From Lumbricus terrestris (Eukaryota; Annelida; Clitellata; Crassiclitellata; Lumbricidae), in the NCBI GenBank assembly GCA_949752735.1, contig OX457046.1:35643294-35707293 (forward strand): DNA of 64,000 nucleotides, written 5' to 3'. The notes below the pieces were generated by a model that was not told the origin of the DNA, did no database searches, and saw only the letters and a program-made list of their open reading frames with translations. The first letter of the stretch is position 1. Every line of letters begins with the position of its first letter. Of the stretch, positions 1-10,203 are shown piece after piece. The translations under genes and the position numbers were made by a program.

Positions 1-235
1 ATATCTGATCTCTCGCAATTAACCTCGTCTCTCTACCCTCTCTCTCTCTCTGTGCTTTTATTGTTCGAAATTAATGGCATCTCTGTAAATGCATTATATC
101 ATCAATTCTTCTCCAATTTCTTGCCTGGTTTTGATCGAGTAGGCGATAGACATCTAGATACTTTAGCGCAATGTATCTTTAGATGTCTATGAGTAAGCCT
201 ACTATAGATAAATATTATAGTTGTGTTTATCGTCG

Positions 236-430
236 TTATAATCATCATCGTCGTCGCTGTCGTCGTCGTCGTCGTTGTCATGTCATCATGCGATCATAAT
301 TATAGTAATCATCATAACCATCATCATCGTCGTCGTTCGCATGTCATCATGCGATCATCATCATAACCATCATCACAACCATCATCATTGTCGTCGTCAT
401 CATCATCGTCGTAATTCTTCAGATGAGTTT
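236..430. repeat. TCA/TCG trinucleotide microsatellite
   Basis: Imperfect tandem runs of cat/cgt/cgtcgt trinucleotides. The His-, Asp- or Arg-rich translations here come from the repeat and are not evidence of a gene. Confidence 0.9.
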
Positions 431-451
431 CTCCCCCCCCCGAGTTTCCGT

Positions 452-520
452 GCTGGGAGCGCCTCTGAATAGTCAGTCTAAAAAAGGCGCTATGTAAGTC
501 CATAGATGCGATAGGATAAG
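452..520 (+). repeat. LINE/SINE 3'-end fragment
   Basis: Contains the GGGAGCGCCTCTGA core followed about 25 bases later by ggcgctatgtaa. This signature closes many interspersed repeats in the window (for example near 1770, 27820, 59760, and on the minus strand near 31250). Only the tail is recognisable. Confidence 0.55.
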
Positions 521-1119
521 GAGGGATCCAGAGGAGTGTTCTTGGTGCTCTTTTCATCAATATTAACAGATATCTTTCAGGGCAGCTTTAATATTCTAAT
601 CGTAGCATATGCGGAAACCTAACTCTTAAAGGCTTTTTGTTGACCCTTTTCTCGCGGTCAATTGGCAGTTGTTGGTTTGAAGGGGTGGGGTGCATTGGTT
701 GAAGATAAAAGAGGCCGCAGACGCATCATTCGCATGACCACCCCTGGGGTCACCCCTCGGGGGGTTAGCTTGTGGAACTGAAAATAGGCCACCCTGATAG
801 TTTTATGGATTGATAACCCGCTTCTGATTAGGCTCTTATAGGATCCTGCAGCGTGTATATACCAGCCGTGGTCACTGGGTCACATGCGTCACTATCGAGG
901 ATCATCAGAAGAGGGTAAAAAAGTCACCCGTGAAACTTAACCCTTCAAGTTTCAATCAATAGTTGATTCTTATACACATAAATTGTACTACAACCACGTC
1001 CTATTATATACACCGAAATTTCACGTGTGCTCATTGATTTGCATTTTCAGCTAAGCTTACATTAAATGCAAGATATGGGCTGCCTACATGAAAATGATAA
1101 GTGGAACTGTATGTGCGAG

Positions 1120-1373
1120 CAGGGGCGGACCCTGGGGCAATCCGTGCCCCAACCCCATACAGAGATTTGCACAGGACGTGTCCTCACCTCCCATCAGGTT
1201 TCAACAAGCTTTCGATCAATACATCGGGAAAAGGTGAAAGAGAAAAGTAGCAAATGACTAGCCTATATATGAAAAAGGTCGTCAGATTTTTGGCGGTGAA
1301 AGACCTACGACAATTTTTTTGACTCATGACCACCAATTTTTGCCACCTTCAAACATTTCTGCATCCGCCCCTG
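1120..1373. mobile_element. hAT-type MITE with 8-bp TSD
   Basis: The 254-bp element opens with CAGGGGCGGA and closes with TCCGCCCCTG, a perfect 10-bp terminal inverted repeat. It is flanked by the direct repeat tgtgcgag (1112-1119 and 1374-1381). An 8-bp target duplication with CAG...CTG ends is characteristic of hAT transposons. There is no transposase, so it is non-autonomous. Confidence 0.85.
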
Positions 1374-1380
1374 TGTGCGA

Positions 1381-1568
1381 GCACTTGTTATAGCGCCCCT
1401 TCAGGATACTACTCGGAGGCGCTCTAGACTACAGCGCGGACACTGAATCGGAGTTTCATGCCGAAAGCGCATGAGCAATAATGCGATTGAAGGATTTGCT
1501 CATGCAGGTTCCCTCCGCGGCGGCTTGAGGTTGATACGAACCCGCAACCGTCAGGCTTCAAGGCACCG
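1381..1568 (-). mobile_element. tRNA-derived SINE, minus-strand copy, 5'-truncated
   Basis: Read on the minus strand this matches the second part of the SINE family seen complete at 1611-1825. It has a degenerate B-box region, then the body and the tail with ggcgct and aacaagtgc. The A-box end is missing. It lies head-to-head with the next copy. Confidence 0.7.
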
Positions 1569-1610
1569 AAAATGCACATACAGCACCGCGCTGTACTAAA
1601 TTTGCATACT

Positions 1611-1825
1611 GGGGCGCGGTGGTGTAGTGGTGGCGTCGCTGCCTTGAAGCCGGAAGGTTTCACGTTCGAATCCACCTCAAGTCGCCGCGTAGGGACCTTG
1701 GGCACGTCCTTCACTCGCAATTGCTCAGCGCTTCGGCGTGAAACTCCGATGCAGTGTCCGCGCTGTAATCGGGAGCGCCTCTGAGTAGCGGTTGAGGGCG
1801 TTATAACAAGTGTGCGTACAAACTA
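1611..1825 (+). mobile_element. tRNA-derived SINE (family S1), full length
   Basis: About 215 bp. It starts GGGGCGCGGTGGTGTAGTGG (A-box-like TGGTGTAGTGG), followed by a B-box-like TTCGAATCC. The body contains CGCGTAGGGACC and the tail contains GGGAGCGCCTCTGAGTAG then ttataacaagtg. The order A box, B box, unrelated body fits a Pol III tRNA-derived SINE. The frames that cross it are not genes. Confidence 0.85.
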
Positions 1826-1839
1826 ATAATATGCTAGAA

Positions 1840-3127
1840 CAGGGGTTCTCAACCGGTGTGTCGCGACACAGTGGTGTGTCGCGACTTGACCGGCGGTGTG
1901 TCGCGTAAAAGTGGTGTGTCGCTGGTGTGTCGCGAAGAATTGGTGTGTCGCGAATTAATAATAATGATAATAAAAATTATCTTCGTTTCTTTTCCAAACT
2001 GACACACCGCAGTAGGTCTATATGATTACATGAAATAATCCTAAATAACATCAGTCTACTAAATTCTCACAGCACACGTCCGTTGTTCTTGCATTATACA
2101 CTGACTTACTTTACCCACAGGTAATTTAGAAGTTTAGCGGATGACTGCAATGAGAATTTGTTGCGCTCTATTTATCTATCTATTTTACCGCGGTCTGGGG
2201 TAGTTATGACGTTTATGTTCAACGGATATGACATAGGGCTTATGTAAACACGTTTGCGATCGCAACTGTTAGAAAAATTTTACCCGTTAACCTAGGCTAA
2301 GTCAGCAATCGAAATGGCAAAATTTATGGATAAGAAAACGTAAATTTAGCCATCCTCATCAGGTGCTGATATTAAGAAGACAAGGTGGATGTTGAACCCA
2401 TTCCTAAGAGAAAACACCAATGGAGCAGAATTGAACAACAATGAATAGGAAACACTTGTTGAGCTGCAATGTGATTCCAGAATGAAGGACATGCAATTAT
2501 CAAGAACTCAGTTCTGGGCAAAGACGTACAAGGAAGAACATTACAAATCACTTGCAAGCAAAGCTATCAAAGAGCTGGTTTCCTTACATAGCTCCCACTT
2601 ATCTGAATAGGGCTTTTCTCAGATGATCAACATAAAGAACAAGAATCGGAACAAACTTGTCGGAGGTGCCCTCTCAGCCTGCTCACGAGATGCACTTACA
2701 AAAACTGTGGAACCGCGTTTTAATATGATCCAAAGAAAAAAATTCAATATCATACAAAGAAAAATTCAAGAACAAAGATCCCATTAACTGTTAGGACTAC
2801 AAGGTCTTAATAATTAGGTGACTGAATTGACGTCGAGTTGTAGAAACGACTAAGCTTATAGATTGGGATCAGAAGAATAATTTAGAATTTTAGAATCATA
2901 AAAATTGGACAGAAATTCAATATAATTATTTTCATTTATTAAAAATGCCGGCAGTTTAGCATTTAATAAGGATAATAAGTTTGAGAGCAAATTTGAAATA
3001 AATAGACATGTTCAACTTTGACACCATTGATATTTTTCGATTTTACATATGACGATTGAATGGTGTGTCGCCAAATTTGATGGCAAGTTTAAGTGTGTCG
3101 CGGGACGAAAAAGGTTGAGAACCCCTG
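1840..3127 (+). mobile_element. hAT DNA transposon, decayed, with 8-bp TSD
   Basis: The 1,288-bp element has ends CAGGGGTTCTCAACC and GGTTGAGAACCCCTG, a perfect 15-bp terminal inverted repeat. The flanking direct repeat is tgctagaa (1832-1839 and 3128-3135). Just inside the left end is a cluster of gtgtgtcgcg repeats that recurs near the right end (3062-3110), probably subterminal transposase-binding repeats. It carries the transposase remnant described separately. It inserted directly after a SINE tail. Confidence 0.92.
2386..2742 (+). pseudogene. hAT transposase C-terminal remnant
   Basis: One frame reads WMLNPFLRE, then a segment with FWAKTYKEEHYKSL and the C-terminal hallmark region GFSQMINIKNKNRNKL ending in VEPRF. 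This resembles the dimerisation region of hAT (ZBED5/FAM200-like) transposases, which often contain a C-E-S/R-x-FS-x-L/M-N-x-K-x-K-x-RN pattern. Two in-frame TAG stops interrupt it, one just before the GFS motif. No N-terminal zinc finger or catalytic core is visible, so it is a dead fragment inside the hAT element. Confidence 0.75.
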
Positions 3128-4185
3128 TGCTAGAAGGACGTAGACGCTATATGCATACATAATAATTATAATCAGCTTTAATAATAAGCTGCCAGTAATA
3201 AGGTTTAAGTAATAATCCAAACACGTGATGATAAGCTGCTTCTTACCTCATCAATGAACTCCTCATGCCACTGTACTTATGCCGCCTTATGCGTCTTTCT
3301 GCTGACTTCTGTTGCGCCCGATTTCAGAAACGAGAACACACGTCCACAGATGATTAGGCTTATATCTCAAAGATGAACGGCTTTAAAAAGTCGTGTGTGT
3401 TTATCATCACAACTCAATCGAATGAACGGCGATGTCGGTGAACAAATTGACCCAGTGAGAGAAAAATGCTAATCCTATAAATAGAAGACCTGCAATCTTA
3501 ATAATACCAGGCCTCCAATATAATCAGGCTTTGCTCGCGCTGCTAATGGACACGGGGCAATATTTGTATTGAAATTTGAAACACGACGCCTCCGAGTTAT
3601 ATTTATAAACACTCTATCTCTCTGGCAGACGACTTTTATTTCGCGCCCGTTGACAAAGGCAGAAGATCTCCCGTGAAAGGAACATCAGAGACAAGCAACC
3701 GAGCGGAGAAACTTCTTGAATGCGGCTTCACTTCGAGCGCTCTGAGACTTATACGGCATCCGCTGATACGTCCCCACAGCTAAAGCGACCATTTCTGTAC
3801 AAAGCTTTGCTCTCGTGCCCGACGCACGCTACAGTGTGTTGGCTCCTTGAGGTTTGGAGGGGATCATGTGTGGCTTGTGTATATATACCATACAGCCGAT
3901 CAGAACGTAATTTACTGCGTGTAGGCCACGTAAGGTCGCCCGCTGAATGTCGGCCTTAATTGGGCCTTAATTTCGTCTGCAATTATTATTATATTTACGT
4001 GCTGTTGCAGTCCCACTTAATGGTTGGCAAATTACGGTGTAGCGATAATTAATTTATCGTTGGAATTTGACCTATACGTAAGGACATGTGCGGTGACCCC
4101 GGCTGAACTCGGTGCCGTCAGAAATTTGCTAGACTGTGATGATGATGATTAAAGTGGCGCCGCCGTGGGCCTACTAAGGCCTACA
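3128..4185. other. intergenic, no gene seen
   Basis: Open frames are short and show no recognisable domain. There is no repeat with clear ends. Confidence 0.5.
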
Positions 4186-4710
4186 AGTCCTTCCATAATT
4201 ATGGCATGGACCTACCATGCAGGGCCTACGTTTATGTCCTCCCATACCTGATACCTGTCAACCGACGCAATTCTAACAGGGCTAAATCATGCTTTCTACA
4301 TGACAGAATATCTGTAGACCCAGACCTAGAATGACCTGCAAGTCCTCCTTTGGCCTAACAGTACCTATAATTTAGTCATCCTGTATGAAGGCCTATCTAG
4401 AGGTCTAAGTCCTCCAATATGGAGGCCTATCCGTAGGCAGAGATCTACCAGAACCCACAATATTGAGTCCTCCCATATGGAGGCCTTTTGGTAGGACTAA
4501 ATCTGTCAAGGCTTACCAAGGCATTCCGACAATATGTGCATTAGTCTAGACATGCACACCAAAGTCAATAAGTCCTAGTCGGAGGCATAACCTGGATGAC
4601 ATCCATGGAACTGGACCTTAAAATCAATAAATCTTTAACGTGGAAGTTTATGTAAGCACACATGCCTGCAAAGTTTAGTCCAATACCTTCCATTGGGAGG
4701 CATTTCGATA
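4186..4710. repeat. degenerate dispersed dyad repeat
   Basis: The motif GTCCTCC(A/C)ATATGGAGGCC recurs in degraded form about every 50-90 bp. The clearest copies are near 4410 and 4468, with weaker ones near 4188, 4229 and 4580. The core CCTCCNATATGGAGG is nearly palindromic. It looks like an old tandem array. Confidence 0.45.
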
Positions 4711-4756
4711 GCTTACAATTATAGGCCTGTCAAAGTGTGCAAGCATGTCATAGCTC

Positions 4757-4958
4757 ACTCACTCACTCACTCACTCACCCACCTAGGCTTACTCACTCAC
4801 ACTCACTCACTGCACTCACTCACACTCCCTCACTCACTCACTCACTCGCTCGCTCACTCACTCGCTCACTCGCTCATCCACCCACACACCCACACACATA
4901 CACACATACACACCCTAACACTCACCCACACGCGCTCTCACTCACTCAGATTTTCTCG
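4757..4958. repeat. (ACTC)n / (CACA)n microsatellite
   Basis: Long run of actc repeats with cgct interruptions, grading into ca-rich repeats. The apparent Ser/Leu/Thr/His-rich peptides are artefacts of the repeat. Confidence 0.9.
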
Positions 4959-5453
4959 CACGTTGAGACCTATCAACAGGCAGATCATCAAGCCATTCCG
5001 CAGGAGAAGGATTGATGAGAGAGAACGCTGGAGAAAGAAAGTGGTAAAACCATCGGGAGAATTAATTGCCTGGTATGTAGACAGTAGCCCCCACCCCCTC
5101 CGCCCCCAACTTTCTTCAGCGTAGTCCCATTAGTCTAAGCCTTTCGCCGAAATCGTCTGTGATCGTGGCAAGTACACCTTTGGGGTGATTTACCCCATCA
5201 CTTGTGTCACCCCTAAGTCGTATTCACCCTGTGTGAAGTTATAGTTCTGTTGTGCTAAGCAATCCACCTCTTCGCGCAAGCTGCATGCCCTCGGGGCGTT
5301 TTGACAGTGGGAACGTGCTTTAGAAAGTCTCCGTTGTCATGTAATTAACAGACCAATGGTTCCTGTTTAACCATTATGCAGCAGTGTCTGCTTAAATCAA
5401 TGTCTGCCTGGACACCACTGACAGTATATTTACGGTAGCTATAAGCCTATAAT

Positions 5454-5631
5454 CAGGGCTTAAAGTGTGCCTGGACGGTCATGGACGGCGTCCATGCACT
5501 TGTTTTAAAATCTGAACGCCGTCCAGCCACTTATTGGCCAGCACAGACTGGAAAGGTAAGGGGCGTCCAGTCACTTCTTTTGGAGAGGTAAGGGGCGTCC
5601 AGGCACTTATTTTTCCACACTTTAGGCACTG
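5454..5631. mobile_element. hAT MITE family A, copy 1, perfect TSD
   Basis: A 178-bp element from CAGGGCTTAAAGTGTG to CACACTTTAGGCACTG, flanked by exact 8-bp duplications cctataat (5446-5453 and 5632-5639). The interior holds repeated ggggcgtccag and gcacttatt motifs. Related copies lie at 35314-35491 and 39870-40079. Confidence 0.9.
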
Positions 5632-5819
5632 CCTATAATTATGGAATAGTGAAATTTATTTACACTTACGCTTACGTTAACGTTTACATATACGTTTGAA
5701 TTTGCGCTTACACCTGCCATTGTATTTACACTTACACCACAACTAACATTTCAATTAACATTCATATTTACACTTAGTCACTTACACGTTACACTTATAT
5801 CTTTATATTTAAAGAATAC

Positions 5820-6203
5820 ACTTACTTAGTAGGCCTATTCACTTACTTGCTTACTTTCTTGCGTATTTACTTGCTTGCTTAGCCTACTTACTTATTTGCT
5901 TGCTTATCTACTTACCTACTGACTTACTTACTTACCTACTTATTTACTTACCTACTTATTTACTTACCTACTTATTAACTTACCTACTTATTTACTTACC
6001 TACTTATAAACTTACCTACTTGTTTGCTTACTTACTTGCTTACTTACCTACAACCAAACTTACAAACATACTTGCTTACTTATTTACTTGCTTTCTTACT
6101 TACTAACTAACTTACTTACTTACCTACAACCAAACTTACAAACTTACTTGCTTACATACTTACCTGCCTACCTATACTTCTTGCATTTTTATTTACTTAC
6201 TTT

Positions 6204-6234
<31 letters not shown>

Positions 6235-6265
6235 GCTTACTTACTTACTTGCATACATTGTGCGT
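5820..6265. repeat. (ACTT)n-type microsatellite
   Basis: About 440 bp of cttacttacttatttacc-like tetranucleotides with interruptions, followed by an (AG)n run near 6270-6292. The Leu/Thr/Tyr-repeat frames are spurious. Confidence 0.9.
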
Positions 6266-6705
6266 GTATGTTTTTGAGAGAGAGAGAGAGAGAGGGACAC
6301 ACACACAGACAGACAGAAAGTCAGACATACAGAAGACAGACTTTTTGCATCTATTGAAAGCTATGAAGACCACTCTACCTACATTAGAAAAGAATGCATC
6401 TTGACCGATTAGCTTGTGACGTGACATCAATTTGTGTTGTGTATATTCGTTTTAATAGAATTCAAACTGACAGACCGCAGAATGATTACAGAAAACAAGT
6501 TATACAAAATACGACCAGCTTAGCACGACACGCAGGTCGGCTATTACCCCCCCCCCAGTGGGAAACATCCGCCATAACTAAAGCCTCTGATGTTAGAGTT
6601 ATCATCACGACAGATCTACATTTACATCTATAGCAACGAGTAAGTATTGAGTAAGTATTGAGGTTCGACTACAAAGGTTTTGCAAAAGAGATTCTGCTCG
6701 TATAC

Positions 6706-6752
6706 TATGTCAGTGCCAGTCCCAAGCCTGGAGAAGTGAGGAGGGCTCAGGG
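6706..6752 (-). repeat. short dispersed repeat S4, minus copy
   Basis: Reverse complement of a short element with core TTGGGACTGGCACTG. Other copies lie near 17225, 17575, 42995 (minus), 54449, 54974, 61459, 62047 and 62608. No terminal inverted repeats or target duplications were seen. Confidence 0.5.
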
Positions 6753-6999
6753 CAAGACTAATCAAACAGCAGCAAGCTGGCTGGAGTTCCTCAATGACTG
6801 ACGTTTGAATGTTTCGTGGTCGGTCAGGCAGGCCATCATTGTAAGGAGAGGACTCTAAGACCCGCTTGAAAGAAACGAACACGAGTCTAACTCTAATAGT
6901 ATTGTCATGGGAGTTCAAGTAGCTTTTCAGACTTCAGTGTCACCCCCGATCTCTTTTGACACGAGCCAGCTGCACTCGTCTCCGGTGCAATTCCTATGC

Positions 7000-7245
7000 A
7001 GGCCTCTGTATGTCTGTATGTCTGTCTGTCTGTCTCTGTCTGTCTGCCTCCTCTTTCTCTGTTTCTTTCTCTGTATCTTACTCTGTCTCTGTCTCTCTTT
7101 GTATGCCTTTGTCCGTCGGTCTGTCTGTCTGTCTCTTTATCTATGTCGGTCTCGGCCTGTCTCTTTCTGTCTCTGTCTGTATGTCTATCTCTGTGTGCTC
7201 TTTATCACGCTGTCTGTTTGCCTGTTTGTCTGTCTCTCATTCATA
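7000..7245. repeat. (TCTG)n microsatellite
   Basis: Imperfect tctg/tctc repeats spanning about 245 bp. Overlapping Cys/Leu/Ser-rich frames in all three phases show that none is a gene. Confidence 0.9.
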
Positions 7246-7492
7246 AAACGAACCACGAATCATTCAAAAGTCACTCATTGAGCAAACTATACAACAGCGA
7301 TTAAACGAAATCTTTTATAGTCGAGCGTGTACTAACAGTGAATGGGGAACCAGCGTAGCTTGTCGAACACGTGACTTCAAGAGATAGCAGCCTGACTCCT
7401 CCTCCTTCGTTCTCCTATCTTTTTCGATGCACTCGCTAGAAACACCATCCACAGGATAATGTTGCCCGTCATCTGTATGCTGGTCTATGTAT

Positions 7493-7529
7493 GCATGTAT
7501 GTATGTATGTATGTATGTATGTATGTATG
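7493..7529. repeat. (ATGT)n microsatellite, left half of insertion target
   Basis: Perfect atgt repeats ending exactly at the left LTR. The array resumes right after the other LTR at 14619. Confidence 0.9.
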
Positions 7530-9616
7530 TGTAACGCCCGCCCCCACCGTCATCTCCGGAGTCGCCAATTCCGGATCATCGTACGGCAAGGAGGCCGCGT
7601 GCTGTTGTGGGTCATGGTCCTGAGATATGGATCGAGGATAAGAGGAGGGGACTCTCGGGTTCAAATCCAACCGATGGAATGATTGCCAACCATCTCGGCT
7701 GCCAAGCTCTCTATATGAGATTGGATCCTTGTGGGCCAGACGCTCACTTCTGCGCAGCGTGCCCAGGTGGGTGAACTCTTTAGGCCTAGCGCCTGAAGAC
7801 TCTGCCAGACTGATGGTCGACTGGTAAGGCACGTCCGCGATGGTAATAGCGGTGGACTCCAGTCCAGAGTTCGAACCCACAACAGATCTTGGGACAGGCG
7901 ATGCCTCGAGTCGCTCTAAGCGTGTCACAACCTCCGTTAGCACTTCTCTAACATTGGAGTGCACAGCCGAAATTTCCTCCCTTACATCTGACCTTACCGA
8001 GGCAATCGCATCTTGTGTATCCCTAACATTTGACTCTACCGAGGCAATCGCATCTTGTGTGTCTCGGGCATGTGACTGCATGGATGAATGCATGGAAGTT
8101 ATAGCCTCCATTACAACCTCCAGAGATGAGGGAGGCCTAGACGGCTGTGAAGGTGTTACAGGTCTACTTTCTTCCATGGCGCAATATAAATTAGGTCTAC
8201 AGGTAATTCTATCACTATCAGTGAACAAAGTCAGTAATTTCAGTAATGTTTCTTATTATAGTCCATCAATTGAATCCTCAATCAACAACAACCACATTCA
8301 AAGTAATCAATCAATTACGTAACCAACTTCGATTACACTCAATGCAAACAATAAACAAAGTCAGATATTTTAACTAATAGCTTCTTGTTATGATCAAAGA
8401 CATTCAATGCAAACACACTTGGACCGGAGTAAAGCTAAGTTAATCCCCGATTTACTTTCAAGTCCCTCGGCCAATTTAAAAGTAGCCCAAAGTTAAAGAA
8501 CCGATCACCCTAAAACCCCTCCACTCGTACCTCATGTCCAGATAAAGAGAGTCCATCGTGACATGGCGCGAAGAACGGCGTTGACATGTTCTTCTCCAGG
8601 ATCTGACCCGATGATGAAGCCCGAGTGCGAATCTTGCCGACGAGAATCAGCCGCAATGATCCATCACTTCAGTCTTGTTCGTTCAAAGTTCTGACCGTTT
8701 TCGTCTTATATACCTATACTTTATATTAACTATAAAACATCTTGTTCTTTCTTGAGTTCCGACAGCGTCCACTTTAAACAAGAGACATCTTCTTCCTTCA
8801 ACGTTCTGGCTGCTTCTGACTTAAACACGAATACGTCTTCTCTCCTCAAAGTTCCGATCGAGTCTGACTTAACACGAAAACGTCTCTTCTCCGTCGAAAA
8901 CGTCTTCTGCCTTCAACACGACTTCTACCTGCAAAGTTCTGACCGCACCTCTACGACTCACCTCTTCCACGTCTCTGCGTGTTCTGCCTTCAGTGCTCCT
9001 AGGACGTGATTCACGTCAACAACACAAGTCCCGGATGAAAACTGAACTGCGCAGTTTCCCAGCTAGCCTTCGGCGCATATACTCAGCTTCAATTTCCGCA
9101 CACGTGGCCCTCCCTCTCCCTTCGAGGCGTTAATCTAACGTCGCAATTTCGACACGTGCGAGTGTCGTGTGACAGAGTCTTAGTCTTCTTCTCTTTACCT
9201 CTCCCTTATCTCATGTCCGTCTGGCTGTATTGCCCTCACTCTCCATCAGGCATCGGTGCGTGGGCGGATTGTCCTTTTCCGTCCGTCTATCTTACCCCTC
9301 TCTTATCTGCCTGAATGTATCGCTTTGACACTTTGCATCATGCCGCTTGGTCGTCCGAAATTATCGCTGATGGCAGTCATTCAACTTCACCTCCTCCTTC
9401 CGGCTACAGCTCCCAGCTGCAGGGCGAGACGGGGAAGTTGATTCAACGGAGGCTTGCCAAAAACATCGACTGCGATTGTCGGTCGTTGAGATTCGTGTCA
9501 GACACGATATCAGAAATAAAATAATATTACCCGAGAACAGGCGCTCTATAAATGAAAAGATGGCGGATCCAAAATGGCGACCGTAAATTATAACCCAAAT
9601 TATATGCCGCGTTACA
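7530..9616 (-). repeat. 3' LTR of the retrotransposon
   Basis: Same sequence as 12532-14618 at a constant offset of 5,002 bases. It contains a second copy of the N-terminal part of gag (minus strand, 8228 downward). In this copy the frame leaves the LTR at 7530 into microsatellite and stops at 7485, so it is not functional here. Confidence 0.95.
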
Positions 9617-9635
9617 CTATTCTCCCCCCACCCTT
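9617..9635 (-). other. polypurine tract next to the 3' LTR
   Basis: The minus strand reads AAGGGTGGGGGGAGAATAG directly before the TG that opens the 3' LTR. This is the position and composition of the plus-strand primer for reverse transcription, and it fixes the element's orientation as minus. Confidence 0.85.
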
Positions 9636-10203
9636 ATTTCGGAATTTATTTAATTGGACGAATATATTCTGAAATGCGTAAATAAGGCCGTACTCTGGTC
9701 TGTACATCACGAGTTCAAAATTATATGCAAAGAACAAAATTAAGCACTGAACGGTCATCGCTGATCACGCTTCAGCGCTCAAAAGTCATTACAAGCGAAA
9801 GAAATAGAAGAATTAATATGGTAGTTATATAGCCAGTCGTTGTTTTTCAAGAGTTCCGTCAAAATTTATCAACATTTATGTCCTTATTATGTCTATATAC
9901 GGCAAGGCTATAGTAAAATTGTCCATATGCAATGCAATCGTTATGCGTTTCAATACAAATATTAATACACCATACAGCACACTAATGAATACGAATACAA
10001 TACGAATATGAATCACCATTTATGCATTCCTTGGCAAGCATCATATTACGCACAATACAGTTGTTATACTGTACATGAACATGAGAATTCTTCACATGTA
10101 AAATAAAATATTTTTCATCAAAATCAAAATAAATCAGTGTTAAACAGGCAATCTTCTGTCATCTTCAACTTACGGCCGTCATGAAATAGTCCTTCAACAG
10201 AGG
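9636..10203 (-). other. non-coding 3' internal region of the LTR element
   Basis: About 570 AT-rich bases between the gag stop and the polypurine tract. No open frame or pol motif is visible on the minus strand. A full pol would need about 3 kb, so pol has been lost or was never present. Confidence 0.7.

Noticed and set aside
1611..1700. tRNA gene at the head of the S1 SINEs
   Set aside because: The same head is followed by the same non-tRNA body in all copies, so it is a SINE head.
7485..8228. 247-codon frame starting like gag
   Set aside because: It is the 3' LTR copy of the gag N-terminus running out into the microsatellite; not a separate gene.
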